Source of the DNA: CAVQBC01 sp963848415
Lineage (GTDB): Bacteria > Actinomycetota > Thermoleophilia > Solirubrobacterales > Solirubrobacteraceae
DNA length: 64,000 nt
Direction of reading: 5' to 3'
NCBI GenBank assembly: GCA_963848415.1
Contig: CAWKDN010000002.1
Coordinates: 248,001 to 312,000 of the forward strand
Numbering within the stretch: position 1 is the stretch's first letter; each line of letters starts with the position of its first letter. Shown in pieces: positions 8,634-18,633 of the stretch. A program made the translations under genes and the position numbers. The notes below the pieces were generated by a model. It was not told where the DNA came from and did not search any database. It saw only the letters and a list, made by a program, of their open reading frames with translations.

Positions 8634-9967
8634 CAGTGCGCCCCCTCGGCGACGAGCTCGCCCCCGTCGCGGTTGGTGCGCAGGTCGAACACCGCGTAGG
8701 CTGTCACCAGCGCCAGGCAGACGCCCGGCACGACGAAGGCCAGGGCGGCGCCGAACTCATCCATGAGCCTGCCGTGCACCAGGGGCGCGATCGCGCCGCC
8801 GAGGATGGCCATCACCAGGCCGGCGGCGCCGAACTTCGCGTCCTCGCCAAGTCCCTGCAGGGCGACCCCGTAGATCGTCGGGAACATCAGCGACAGCGAC
8901 ATCGAGATCGCGACCACCGCGATCAGGCCGACCATGTTCAGCGAGAACATGGCGATCAGGCAGAAGAGCACCCCCAGCGCCCCCATGATGAAGAGCAGCA
9001 GCGTCGGCCTGAAGATGCCCAGCAGGTAGGTCATGACGAAGCGCGAGACCAGGAACAGCAGCAGGCTCGCCTGCAGGTACCAGCCCGAGCTCTCGGTCGG
9101 GACGCCGACCACGTCCTGGGCGTACTGGATCGTGAACGTCCAGGCGCACACCTGGGCGGCGACGTTGAAGAACTGGGCGGCGACGCCGTAGCGGTAGTGG
9201 CGGTTGCGCCACAGCCGGCCGAACGCGCCGGTCCGGACCTCGTCGGAGTCCTCGCCCTCCTCCACCGGCGTCTCCATCTTGCGGAACGCGATCAACAGCC
9301 AGATGATCACCAGCACGACGGCGATGCCGAGGTAGGGCCCGAGCACCAGCGACAGGTCGTCCTCCTGACTCTGGCGCAGCTCGGCGGGGGACATGATCGT
9401 CTTCGCCGCCTCGGAGGTGATCGCCGGCAGGATCAGCACGGCGCCCATCAGCACGCCGATGTTCGCGCCGACCGGGTTGAAGGCCTGGGCGAGGTTGAGC
9501 CGCTGGGTCGCGCTGTCCTCGGGGCCCATCGCGATCACGAACGGGTTGGCGGAGGTCTCGAGGATCGACAGCCCGGCCGCCAGCACGAAGAGCGCCAGCA
9601 GGAAGGCCTCGTAGACCAGCAGCTCGCTCGCCGGGATGAACAGCAGCCCGCCGATCGAGGCCAGGCCCAGACCGGTCAGCACGCCCGTCTTGTAGCCGAA
9701 CTTCCGGTTGATCAGGGCCGCCGGGATCGCGAGCGAGAAGTAGGCGCCGTAGTAGGCGAACTGCACCAGCGCCGACTGGAAGTTCGTCATGTCGAAGATG
9801 CTGCGGAAGACGCCGACGAGGACGTCCGTGAGGTTGGCCGCGGCCCCCCACGCCGCGAAGCACATGATCAGCAGGATGAACGGGATCGTCAGGCCCGGGA
9901 AGACGAGCCTGGCCTTGCGGGCCTTGGTCTCCGTCCCGATCGCCGACGGCTCTGCGGCTGACGCCAT
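8633..9967 (-). CDS. Sugar:H+ symporter, FucP-type major facilitator
   Basis: A 444-residue 12-helix permease of the fucose:proton symporter (FHS) family. It has the family signatures SILETSANPFVIAMGP and LNLAQAFNPVGANIGVLMGA, and GKFG-type loops such as NRKFGYKTG. The ATG at 9967 lies 10 bases from GGGGGAG; a GTG at 9976 is the alternative. The following binding lipoprotein starts inside its stop codon. With the PfkB kinase at 10478 the locus looks devoted to a ketose or deoxysugar. The exact substrate (fucose, fructose, glucose) is not decided by sequence. Confidence 0.85.
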   Translation of the reverse strand: MASAAEPSAIGTETKARKARLVFPGLTIPFILLIMCFAAWGAAANLTDVLVGVFRSIFDMTNFQSALVQFAYYGAYFSLAIPAALINRKFGYKTGVLTGLGLASIGGLLFIPASELLVYEAFLLALFVLAAGLSILETSANPFVIAMGPEDSATQRLNLAQAFNPVGANIGVLMGAVLILPAITSEAAKTIMSPAELRQSQEDDLSLVLGPYLGIAVVLVIIWLLIAFRKMETPVEEGEDSDEVRTGAFGRLWRNRHYRYGVAAQFFNVAAQVCAWTFTIQYAQDVVGVPTESSGWYLQASLLLFLVSRFVMTYLLGIFRPTLLLFIMGALGVLFCLIAMFSLNMVGLIAVVAISMSLSLMFPTIYGVALQGLGEDAKFGAAGLVMAILGGAIAPLVHGRLMDEFGAALAFVVPGVCLALVTAYAVFDLRTNRDGGELVAEGAH

Positions 9968-10062
9968 GCGCTTCACGCTCCCCCTGGATATGGGCGCCCG
10001 TCCCCGACTGGCCGCCCTGGGTGTAACCGTATCGTGAATTCGCGCCGTTCGACCGGGCGCGA

Positions 10063-10368
10063 TTACTTCTCGTCCATCATCCGCAGCTCGGAGGGCTCGC
10101 GCAGGAGGTCCTCGAGGATCTTGTTGCCCTCCACGATGTAGGGCTGCGTCATGTGCTCGTCCTCCCAGACGGCGCGCGAGCGGAACATCTCGAGCATCAC
10201 CCAGTTGTCCGGGTCGTCCTGGGGCTGCACGAGGTGCATGAACACGCAGCCGGGCTCCTTGAGGGTGTTCTCGCGCATCGACTGCAGCTGCGCCTCGGCC
10301 TCGGCCGCGCGGTCCGGGCGGGGCTTGATGGTGACCACCAGGAAGAGTGCACCGTCTTGATCGCTCAT
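10063..10368 (-). CDS. ABM-domain protein (antibiotic biosynthesis monooxygenase family)
   Basis: A 101-residue dimeric alpha/beta barrel protein. ABM-family features are LFLVVTIKPRPDRAAEAEAQ, EPGCVFMHLVQPQDDP and WVMLEMFRSRAVWEDEHM. The ATG at 10368 (MSDQDG) begins the homologous part; twelve upstream codons are open but reach toward the divergent kinase promoter. It is 95 bases upstream of the permease gene on the same strand, so it may be the first gene of the sugar operon. Family members include YgiN-like quinol monooxygenases and sugar mutarotase-like proteins, so a role in sugar metabolism cannot be excluded. Confidence 0.75.
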   Translation of the reverse strand: MSDQDGALFLVVTIKPRPDRAAEAEAQLQSMRENTLKEPGCVFMHLVQPQDDPDNWVMLEMFRSRAVWEDEHMTQPYIVEGNKILEDLLREPSELRMMDEK

Positions 10369-10477
10369 GGCCAGGTCATACCCCGCTGCGCGCGAACCGG
10401 TCAAAGATCCGCGAACGGGGTATGTTCAGCCCACGGTCATCGGGGTCGCTGGTCGACGGGGAAAGGGCGCGAGAGCC

Positions 10478-11440
10478 ATGGGGAAGATCGTCACGCTGGG
10501 CGAGGTCGTCGCGGACGTCTATCGCGAGGACGCGCCGTCGGACGTCGAGCTGCCGTTCACCGCCCGCCCGGGCGGCGCGCCGGCGAACGTCGCCGTCGCG
10601 GCCGCGCGCCTCGGCGCGGAGGCCGGCTTCATCGGCAGGCTGGGCGACGACCTGTTCGGCGACTTCATCCTCGAGGCGCTCGAGTCGGTCGGCGTGGACA
10701 CCTCCGCGGTCCTGCGCCAGGAGCCGCCCACGCGCACGACGCTCGCGTTCGTCGAGGTGGCCGACGACGGCGACCGGACCTTCACCTTCTACCGCTCGGT
10801 TCCGGCGGCCGACGAGCTGCTCGCCCCGGACGACATCAAGCCGGAGTCGCTCGCGGGCGCGTCGTTCGTGAACTTCGGCAGCATCCCGCTGATCAAGGAG
10901 CCGGTGCGCTCGGCGACCTACCGGCTCGCCGAGCTGGCCAACGAGATGGACGTCGGCGTCGCCTTCGACGTCAACCTGCGCGAGAACCTGTGGGACTCGC
11001 TGGACACGTTCACGGACACCGTGCAGCCGATGCTCGACCTCTCGACCATCGTCAAGCTCTCCGAGGACGAGCTCGGGCCGGTCATGGGCACCGAGGACCC
11101 CGACGAGGCCGCCGATCTGCTCCACGCCCGCGGCGTCACACTCGTCCTTGTGAGCAAGGGCGGCGATGGGGCCTACTACGCGACCTCCGGATTCCGCGGC
11201 GACGTGCCGCCGTTCTCGATCGAGGAGGTCGTCGACGCGACCGGCGCGGGTGACGCGTTCTTCGCCTCCACGTTGACCCACCTCTCCGAGCACCCCGAGT
11301 GGCCCGAGGACGAGTCGGCGGTCTCCGAGGCGGTCCGACGGGGGACGGCGGGCGGCGCGCTGGCCTGCACCGCGTTCGGCGCCATGCAGGCGCTGCCCAC
11401 GCGCGAGGAGCTCGAGGAGTTCATGGCAGTCCGCAGCTGA
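10478..11440 (+). CDS. PfkB-family sugar kinase, probable fructokinase
   Basis: A 320-residue ribokinase-fold kinase that phosphorylates a sugar with ATP. The N-terminal substrate motif is GGAPANVAVAAARLG, the sugar/ATP region has VSKGGDGAYY, and the C-terminal signature with the catalytic Asp is DATGAGDAFFASTL. The ATG at 10478 begins the homologous part (MGKIVTLGEVVAD); earlier in-frame starts lie in the divergent promoter. It is divergent from the ABM/permease/lipoprotein operon, which supports a shared sugar pathway. Fructose is the best guess; 2-keto-3-deoxygluconate or another ketose is possible. Confidence 0.82.
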   Translation: MGKIVTLGEVVADVYREDAPSDVELPFTARPGGAPANVAVAAARLGAEAGFIGRLGDDLFGDFILEALESVGVDTSAVLRQEPPTRTTLAFVEVADDGDRTFTFYRSVPAADELLAPDDIKPESLAGASFVNFGSIPLIKEPVRSATYRLAELANEMDVGVAFDVNLRENLWDSLDTFTDTVQPMLDLSTIVKLSEDELGPVMGTEDPDEAADLLHARGVTLVLVSKGGDGAYYATSGFRGDVPPFSIEEVVDATGAGDAFFASTLTHLSEHPEWPEDESAVSEAVRRGTAGGALACTAFGAMQALPTREELEEFMAVRS

Positions 11441-11447
11441 CGGGCGG

Positions 11448-11463
11448 CCGGGCGAGGGCCCGG
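11448..11463. terminator. Possible terminator hairpin between convergent genes
   Basis: CCGGGC at 11448-11453 pairs with GCCCGG at 11458-11463 across a four-base loop, in the 40 bases between the kinase stop (+) and the dehydrogenase stop (-). It is short, has no T-tract, and is suggestive only. Confidence 0.4.
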
Positions 11464-11480
11464 GCGCGTCCGCCGGCGCG

Positions 11481-12577
11481 CTAGCCCTGTGCCGCGGGCT
11501 TGTGCTGCGGCGCGTAGCGCCGTGACCCGCCGAAGAACGTCTTCCACGGCATGTCGAGTGGCTTCTGCTCGCCGATGACCTCGTAGAGGTGGCGCAGGAG
11601 CGGGAACTCGGAGGCTTCGATCAGCCCGCGCTCGGTGAGCTTTGGGAGCGCGCCGCCGATCTGCTTGATCGCCTCGGCGCCCTCGAGCGTGATGTGGTCG
11701 AGCTCCTCCCAGGCCTCCTCGAAGCCCATGCCCTTGCCGAGCAGCCGCCCGACCTTGACGTTGCGCCCGCCCTTGGCGGTGACGTAGGTGTCGCCGGTGG
11801 TGGCCAGGCCCTCGGCCGTCTCGGCGTCGCCGCCGAGCAGCTCGACCAGCCGCCGGCTCTCGACCACGCCCTGCCCGATCAGCGCGGCCTCGTAGTTGAA
11901 GTTGCGCCAGCGGTAGTCCTCGGCGACGCCGTCGGCCTCGAGCAGGCCATCGGCGAAGCCGCTGCCCAGCGCGTAGCAGTTCTTCAGCGCCGCGCAGACC
12001 TCTGAGCCGATCAGGTCCGTCGTGGTCCAGACGTGGTAGTAGGGGCCCTCGAAGGTGTCGGCGAGGCGGTCCAGGGCCGCCTGGTCGCGGCCCGCGAACA
12101 TCACGCAGGTGTTGCGGCGGGCGGCGAGCTCGCCCGCGATCGAGGGGCCGACGATGGCCGCCACGTCGAGCTGGGAGGACAGCTCCTCGGGCAGGTCGGC
12201 GCGAGCACGTCGGGCAGGATGCGCAGGTCGCCCTCCTCGTCGGCCTCCATGCCCTTGGCGACCATGATCAGCAGCTGGCCCGGCTTGAGCAGCTTGCCGA
12301 GCTGCTCGGCCGCCCAGTGCGTCGCGTAGGAGGTCACGCCGCTGAGCACGATCTCGGCGCCGTCGAAGGCGGCCTCGGCGTCCTCGAGCTGGAACGCCCG
12401 CACCGACTCGGGCATGTCGACCTCGAGGCGCGGGTGGTAGCCGTTGGCCTGCACGCTGTCGATGCTCTCGCGGTCGAGGTGGGTGCCGACGAGGCGGACG
12501 TCGTGGCCGTTGTCGGCGAGGGGCATGGCGAGCGCGGAGCCCATCATGCCGGCGCCGATGATGGCGATCGTGGTCAT
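11481..12577 (-). CDS. NAD(P)-dependent glycerol-3-phosphate dehydrogenase-like protein (one frameshift)
   Basis: The N-terminal Rossmann domain starts at the ATG at 12577 with the dinucleotide motif IAIIGAGMMGSALAMPLADN. After a frame change near 12200-12210 the GpsA-type C-terminal domain follows: GPSIAGELAARRNTCVMFAG, the active-site helix region ALKNCYALGSGFADGL, and GGRNVKVGRLLGKGMGFEEA. One missing base restores a 365-residue protein, slightly longer than typical GpsA (about 330). Expected activity is reversible reduction of dihydroxyacetone phosphate or a related ketose phosphate. Some residues of the C-terminal signature differ from GpsA (GDTYVTAKGGRN), so the substrate may differ. 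Confidence 0.75.
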
Positions 12578-12786
12578 GGTGTGCGCTTCCTGTCGTGGAC
12601 GCGGCACAAGCTAGACGAGCGACCCCCTGGTTGGTACCGTCGTGCGCGACGCCTCTGCTGCTCCACGCGCACAGCTCCAGCACCGCCGCCGGCTAGGACC
12701 CGGCCGCGCCCCTCGCTTCAGGGGGCACGGCCCGCCCCGTCCTTGTCCTGGCGTGCTCGTTCGCGCGCCTGATCCGGAGGTTCCAA

Positions 12787-13557
12787 GTGTTGGTTTCAGA
12801 CAACGACCCGCGGCTGCTCGACGAGTGGTTCGTGGGGTTTCACCGCGGGCTGGCGGCGCGCTTCTGGCGCGCGGCCGGCGCGACCATGGCCGACGACGAC
12901 GCGCGGCTCGTGCTCGAGCTGCTCGCGCTGCCGGTGGGCAGCACGGTGCTCGACGTGCCGTGCGCCGACGGGCGCATCGCGCTCCGCCTCGCGGCGGCCG
13001 GTCACACCGTCGTGGGCGTCGACCTCGCCGCCGGCGAGCTCGAGCTGGCGCGCGCCGCGGCCGAGCAGGCGGGCGCGCAGGCGAGCTTCGTCGCGGGCGA
13101 CCTGCGGGCGCTGCCCGACGTCGGGCCCGTGGACGGGCTCGTGAGCTGGGGCAACAGCTTCGGCTACCTCGTGCCGGCGGACACCGCGCGCTCGCTGGCC
13201 GGCTTCCATCGCGCGCTGCGGCCCGGCGGTCGCCTCGTGCTCGAGTCGATGACGGTGGCGGAGTCGCTGCTCGTCGCGGGCGTCGAGGCGGAGGACAGCC
13301 TGGAGTTCGGCGGCGTGCGGATGACGGCGGCCAACCGCTACCGGGCGCAGGAGAGCCGGCTGGAGTCCGACTACGTCTTCGAGGACGAGGCCGGGCTGGT
13401 CGAGCGCGCGCACGCGGTGCACCACGTGCACACGAGCGGCGAGGTGGTGCGGCTGCTCACGGCCGCGGGGTTCTCCGGCGTGCAACTGCTCGGCCCGGAC
13501 GGCCGCAGCCCGTACGAGCTCGGCGCGCCGCGGTTGATCGCGGTCGCGACCGCCTGA
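12787..13557 (+). CDS. SAM-dependent class I methyltransferase
   Basis: A 256-residue methyltransferase. The GTG start at 12787 has GGAGG at 12776-12780. The SAM-binding motif I is STVLDVPCADGRIALRLAAA, followed by the acidic VVGVDLAAGELELARAA and the motif IV region GPVDGLVSWGNSFGYLV. RALRPGGRLVLES closes the core domain. The C-terminal half is mixed beta/alpha. The methyl acceptor is unknown and no pathway partner lies beside it. Confidence 0.85.
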   Translation: MLVSDNDPRLLDEWFVGFHRGLAARFWRAAGATMADDDARLVLELLALPVGSTVLDVPCADGRIALRLAAAGHTVVGVDLAAGELELARAAAEQAGAQASFVAGDLRALPDVGPVDGLVSWGNSFGYLVPADTARSLAGFHRALRPGGRLVLESMTVAESLLVAGVEAEDSLEFGGVRMTAANRYRAQESRLESDYVFEDEAGLVERAHAVHHVHTSGEVVRLLTAAGFSGVQLLGPDGRSPYELGAPRLIAVATA

Positions 13558-13635
13558 CCCCGGGAGAACCTCCCGGCCCGGCCGGAACTCGCGCCCTTGC
13601 CGGTGGGACGGCGAGGTCGCGATCCTGGCCGGGAC

Positions 13636-14713
13636 GTGCGTCTCGGCCTGCTGATCCTCGCCGTCCTGGCCGTCGGCGCCGTCGTCCCCGCGACGGCCGC
13701 CGCGGCCGGTGACGGCGGGGGGCTGGCGGACGCTCGCCCGCGCGGCCGCCGTGGGCGCGGCCCGGTCGTGCCGGCTCGCTCGACCAGCTCGGCGCCAGGG
13801 CGCGGCGCCCGCGCGGCCACGGGCGGTGCGTCCGGCACGGCACCCGCTGGGGCGCCTGGCAGCCGCTGCACCCGGGCGAGCTGCACCCGCGCGCGCGGCC
13901 TCCGAGCTGATCGCCGGCGCGGCGCGACGGCCTACCAGGTGCGCGCCGCGCGGCCGCGCGTGCGCGCGGTGGCGATCAACACGCCGACGGCCCGCGCCGG
14001 CGGTCGCGGCGGGGCGCGGAGCGCGGCGGACCGGGGCCGCCGCGCCGCTCGGCCTCGGCCGGCCGTGCCTGCGGTGCGGCCGGCTGGGGCGCCGACGAGC
14101 GGCTGCGCTTCGACGCCGCCGGCAGCGAGGTGTGGCCGCCCGCCTTCTTCGCCGTCAGCGCCTGACGGTCCACCACACCGCGACCGACACCGGCGTCGGC
14201 GGCGGCGCGGGCGACGACCCCGCCGCCCTGGTGCGCGCGATCTACCGCTACCACGCCGTCGACCTCGGCTGGGGCGACATCGCCTACCACCTGCTCATCG
14301 ACCAGCGCGGCTGCATCTACGAAGGTCGCCACTCGGGCGCGACGGCACGCCGTCTACGCGCGCGCCCCGGGTCACGGCGGCCCGGCGGACGCGGTCAACG
14401 CGGGCCACACCGGCGGCTTCAACGCCGGCAACCTCGGCGTCGCCCTGATCGGCGACTACAACGACGAGGACCCCTCGCCCGCGGCCGTGCGCGCGCTCAC
14501 CCGCACGCTGGCGGCGCTGGCGGGCGTGAGGGGCTCGATCCGCGCGGCTCGGGCGTCTACGGAACCCGATCTCCGGCGCCCCGCGAGACGGCGGTGATCA
14601 GCGGCCACCGCGACTGGCTGGCGACCGAGTGCCCCGGCGAGCGGCTCTACTCCCAGCTGCCGGCGCTGCGCGAGGCCGTCGCCGAGCAGCTCGCTTTCGA
14701 CGAGGCGGGCTGA
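13636..14713 (+). CDS. Exported PGRP/Amidase_2-type N-acetylmuramoyl-L-alanine amidase (several frameshifts)
   Basis: Reading across three frames recovers a secreted peptidoglycan amidase. The GTG at 13636 starts a signal peptide (RLGLLILAVLAVGAVVPATA). The catalytic domain follows with GADERLRFDAAGSEVW, LTVHHTATD (first zinc His), IYRYHAVDLGWGDIAYHLLI, GHTGGFNAGNLGVALIGDYN, and ISGHRDWLATECPG, which supplies the second His and the Cys zinc ligands. No single frame carries all of these. The indels have no matching stops or lost motifs, so the enzyme is probably intact in the organism. It should cleave the lactyl-amide bond between MurNAc and stem peptide outside the cell. Confidence 0.75.
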
Positions 14714-14759
14714 CCCGCCGCGGGGCTTGCTCCTGCCCCGCAGCGGGGACCATGACCGT

Positions 14760-15519
14760 GTGCACGACGCGCTGGAGCGCCTGCTCGAACCGTTGCGCCC
14801 GCTGTCGCTCGAGGAGCTCGACGAGCGGGCGGCGCTGCGCCGCCGCGTCGACAACAAGTACCTCGTGCCCCGCGACACCTTCACGGTGCTCGTCGAGCGC
14901 CTCGGCGACGACCACGACGTGCTCGAGATCGACGGAGGAGCGCTCCTTCGCCTACGAGAGCGTCTACTTCGACTCGGAGGACCTGCGCTGCTTCGACGAC
15001 CACGTCCACGACCGCCGGCCGCGCTTCAAGGCCCGGACGCGCTCCTACCTCGACGCGGGCGCGTGCAGCTTCGAGGTCAAGCTCAAGAACGAGGCGGGGG
15101 AGACCGACAAGCGCCAGGCCGATCACGACCCCGAGGCCGCGGGCCGGCTCGACCCGGCCGCGTGCCGGCTGCTGGAGGAGACGCTGCGCGAGGCCGGGGT
15201 GGCGCCGATGGAGGACCCGCGGGCGGTGCTGATCACCCGCTTCGAGCGCATCACGCTGGCCGCGCGCGACGGCGGTGGGCGGATGACCAGCGACCTGCGG
15301 TTGAGCCTCGCGTCCACCGCCGGAGAGGAGACCGCGCTGCGCGAGGACCTGGTGCTGGTCGAGGCCAAGAGCGAGGACGGCTCGAGCCGGCCCGACACCG
15401 TGCTGGCCGAGCTCGGGGTGCAGCCGCGGTCGCTGTCGAAGTACCGGACCGGCGTCGACCTCTTGCTCAGGCGCGACCCGACGGGCGCCGAGCAGGATCT
15501 CCGCGCGGTGTTCGGCTGA
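14760..15519 (+). CDS. VTC-domain (polyphosphate polymerase-type) protein (one frameshift)
   Basis: A VTC-superfamily protein, the tunnel-fold family of the yeast vacuolar polyphosphate polymerase catalytic domain. N-terminal RRVDNKYLVPRDTF carries the basic KY motif. After one inserted base near 14933 come YESVYFDSEDLRCF, RFKARTRSYLD, SFEVKLKNEAGETDK and the C-terminal SRPDTVLAELGVQPRSLSKY, with the alternating Arg/Lys/Glu residues expected inside the tunnel. Correction gives about 252 residues from the GTG at 14760; an ATG at 14752 in the neighbouring frame is an alternative start. It follows the amidase after 46 bases. Bacterial members are soluble or membrane-linked and largely uncharacterised. 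Confidence 0.75.
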
Positions 15520-17019
15520 GCGCCTCGGCGCCGCGGCGACGCCCGCGCGCCGCCCGAAGACGGCGCCGGCGGTCAGCCCGCTGCCGCCGGGGTAGTTGTG
15601 GAAGAAGAGCCCGCCGACCAGCTCGCCGGCCGCGTACAGGCCGGGCATCGGGCGCCCGCCGTGGTCGAGCACCTGTGCGTGCTCGTCCACCCGCACGCCG
15701 CCGAACGTGAAGGTGATGCCGCAGGTGACGCGGAAGGCGGTGAACGGCGGCGCCTCGATCGGCAGCGCCCAGTTGGACTTCGGCGGGTCGATGCCCTCGG
15801 TGCGCTTGCCGTCCTTGACCGACGGGGTCGAACGGCCCCGGGCCGGACGGCGGCGTTGAACTCGCGCGACGGTGCGCTCGAGGCGCTCGGGGTCGATGCC
15901 GAGGCCCTCGGCGAGCTCGGCCGAGCGTGTCGGCGTCGACGCGCGCGGCGCCGGGCGCCTCGTAATCGATCGCCCGAGATCTGCCCGATCGTGCTCGCGT
16001 CGAAGACCTGCGCGGCGACCCCGCCGGGCTGGCGCAGCACCTCGGCGCCGTACCTGGCGTAGGTGTAGTTGCGGAAGTCGGCGCCCTCGTCGAGGAAGCG
16101 CTCGCCGCGCGCGTTGACGACGATCCCGAGCGGATAGGACTGGCGCGAGTAGCGGTTGGTCAGCTCGAGGTCGCCGGTCGGCGGCGCGCCCGCGTCCCAC
16201 TGGATCGCGTGGCAGCCGCTCCAGTGGCCGTAGGGCTGCGCGCCGTGCGCCAGCGCCGCGTCGCAGCACCTCGCCGGTGTTGTGCGGCGTGCCGCGGACC
16301 TTGGCCACGTCCCAGTTCGGGCCCGAGATAGGCGGCGCGCAGCTGCGGGTTGGCCTCGAAGCCGCCCGCCGCGAGCACGACGGCGCCCGCGCGCGAGCGT
16401 CGCACCTCGCCGTCCCGGCGCGGACGACCACCCCGCCGATCGCGCCCGCCTCGTCGCGCAGGAGGTCCTCGACCGCCGCGTCGTGGCGCAGCTCGATCCC
16501 GGTCGCGCTCGGCCGCGGCGCGGTGCTGGGCCATCAGCCCCTCGCCGCCGTCGACGGTGCCGAGCGCGAGCCCGCCCCAGAAGCGGTGGCGACCGTCCGA
16601 CGTCGTAGGCCTGGCGCTCGTACATGAGCCGGAAGCGCAGGCCGCGCTCGCGCAGCCAGCGCGACCGCCGCGCCGCGAGTCCTCGACGAGGATCCGCGCC
16701 ATCTCCGGGTCGCCGCGGCCGAGCGTCACCCGGCGCAGGTCGGCGAGGAACGTCCTCCGCGGGGTAGGGCGTCGAGGTCGGTCGCGGCCGGCCAGCTCGT
16801 CGTCGACGTCCTCGACGAGCGTCGCGCAGGTCCTCCAGCCCGCCGTGGGCGAGGCGGATCGCGCCCGCGGTGAACGCGGAGTTGCCGCCCGACCACTCGC
16901 GCGGTCGGCCTTCTCGAGCACCAGCACGCGCGCGCCGCGCTCGCGCGCGGCATGCGCCGCGCACAGGCCGGCGTTGCCCGGCTCCCGACGACGATGACGT
17001 CCCAGGCTCGCGCGTCCAC
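15520..17019 (-). CDS. tcuA: FAD-dependent fumarate-reductase-type dehydrogenase, TcuA-like (many frameshifts)
   Basis: Fragments in all three minus-strand frames join into one flavoprotein of the fumarate reductase/flavocytochrome c family. From the GTG at 17019 it reads WDVIVVG (FAD motif), then LVLEKADR, GGNSAFTAGAIRLAHGGLE, VEFNAAVRPG-type text, NWALPIEAPPFTAFRV, ITFTFGGVRVDEHAQVLD and LYAAGELVGGLFFHNYPGGS near the end. GGNSAFTAGA is a mark of tricarballylate dehydrogenase TcuA, which oxidises tricarballylate to cis-aconitate. The gene is divergent from tctCBA, consistent with tricarboxylate catabolism. The precise 3' end is unclear because of the indels. About ten or more single-base indels are needed. 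Confidence 0.7.
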
Positions 17020-17071
17020 GCTCGTGGTGATACCAGGCGCCTCGCGGGCGTATACTCCGACCGAGGACGAC

Positions 17072-17079
17072 GGAGGAGG
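17072..17079 (+). promoter_or_regulatory. Strong ribosome binding site that selects a TTG start for tctC
   Basis: GGAGGAGG at 17072-17079 lies 7 bases before TTG at 17087. No ATG or GTG is available at a suitable distance in a frame that continues into the signal peptide, so TTG is the best start. Confidence 0.55.
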
Positions 17080-17086
17080 ACTGGCG

Positions 17087-18110
17087 TTGGGCTCACGCGC
17101 CGTCATCGGAGGGCTGCTCGGCGGTCGCCGCGGTCGTGGCGATCGTGCTGCCCGGCGGCGCCGGCGGGCGACGACGAGTCGCGCGAGGCCTACCCGACCG
17201 CGCAGGTCTGCGATCATGGCGCCCGGCCGCGCCGGGCGGCGGCTGGGACACGCACCGCGCGGGCGTTCCAGGCCGCCTCGCGCGACGCGAAGCTCGACGA
17301 CGGCATCGAGGTCTTCAACGTCGAGGGCGCGGGCGGGACGCTCGGGCTCTCCCAGCTCGTCTCCAAGGACGCGGGCGACCCCTACGAGCTGATGATGACC
17401 GGCCTGGTGATGCTCGGGGCGATCGAGACCAACGGCTCCGACGTCGCGCTCGACGCGCACCACGCCGATCGCCACGATGATCACCGAGGCCGAGGCGATC
17501 GTCGTGCCCGGCCAAGTCGCAGCTACCGCACGCTGGGGGACCTCGATGGACGCGCTCGAGCGCGACCCCGGCTCGGTGCCGCTGGGCGGGCGGCTCGGCG
17601 GGCAGCACCGACCAGCTGCTGCGTCGGCGAGCTGGCGCGCGTGCTGGGCGCCGACCCGGCCAAGACGCAAGTACGTCGCGCACTCGGGCGGCGGCGAGGC
17701 CAACGCCGCGATCCTCTCCGGGCTCGGTCGACGCCGGCATCGACCGGCCTGTCGGAGGTCGTCGACCAGGTCGAGGCCGGCAAGATGCGCCTGCTCGCCG
17801 TCTCCTCGCCGGTCGACGCCGAGGTCGACGGCAAGCTGCCGCGCGACGCTCAAGGAGCAGGGCATCGACCTCGAGATGACCAACTGGCGGGCGATCACGG
17901 CGCCGCCGGGCTCTCGGACGCCGAGCGCGAGCGGATCGCCGACGTGGGTGACGCGCGGTGCATGCGACACGCCGGCGTGGGCGGAGAGCTCAAGCGCTAC
18001 GACTGGACCGCCGTTCGTCAAGACCGGCGCCGAGCTCGACCGACTTCGTCGCCACCGAGCAGGAGCGCGTGCAGCGGCATCGGTCGACGGACCTCGGGCT
18101 CGGCCAGTGA
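17087..18110 (+). CDS. tctC: Tripartite tricarboxylate transporter substrate-binding protein TctC (many frameshifts)
   Basis: Removing single extra bases (for example near 17123, 17166, 17212, 17234 and 17263) gives an uninterrupted TctC: a signal segment with VAAVVAIVLPG, then YPTAQV, IMAPGRAGGGWDT, FQAASRDAKLDDGIEVFNVE, GGTLGLSQLVSKDAGDPYEL, IATMITEAEAIVVP, RTLGDLMDALE, and a C-terminus ending GLGQ. It is an extracytoplasmic receptor that delivers a tricarboxylate to TctAB. The stop overlaps the tctB start as GTGA (18107-18110). No in-frame stop is left once indels are removed, so the gene is probably functional in the organism. Confidence 0.75.
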
Positions 18111-18630
18111 CGGACGCCGCGCCGGGCGCGAGCGCCGCGCGCCGCCGCGAGCCGCCGTCGCTGGACCGGCCCGCGGATCGTCGGGCTCGTCCTGCTCGCG
18201 CTCGGCGTCGCTGACCTCGTGGCCGCGCTCGACGTCTCCGGCGGCTGGTGCGATCAGCGGCCCGCGGTTCGCGCCGCTGGTCGCCTCCGGTCGCGCTGAT
18301 CGTGCTCGTCGCTCGCCTTCCTGGTCCGCACCGTGGTCGCGCCCGGACGTCGAGCTGGCGCGCTACGCGGCGGGCGAGATGGCGGCGCACGCACTGGCCG
18401 ACGCCGGCCGCGCTGCTCGGCCCTGCTGGTCGGCTACGTGCTGCTGCTCGCCGCCGCTCGGCTACGCGCTGGCCACGACGATCTTCGTGTGGCTGACCGC
18501 GTGGCTGCTCGGCTCGCGAGCGCCCGGTGCGCGACGTCGTCGTCGGGCGTCGTGCTCGGCGTGGTGGCCGGCTACGCGTTCAGCGCAGTTCCTCAACGTG
18601 CAGCTGCCGACCGGGCCGTGGGGCGTCTGA
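18107..18630 (+). CDS. tctB: Tripartite tricarboxylate transporter small membrane subunit TctB (frameshifts)
   Basis: Starts with GTG at 18107 inside the tctC stop. Pieces in different frames show four hydrophobic segments of a TctB protein, such as GLVLLALGVADLVAAL, APLVASGALIVLVALAF and LVGYVLLLAALGYALATTIF after removal of extra bases, then VVLGVVAGYAFSAVF and the conserved tail FLNVQLPTGPWGV. TctB is the small four-helix subunit of the secondary transporter. Length after correction is about 170 residues, normal for the family. Confidence 0.68.
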
Positions 18631-18633
18631 GCG

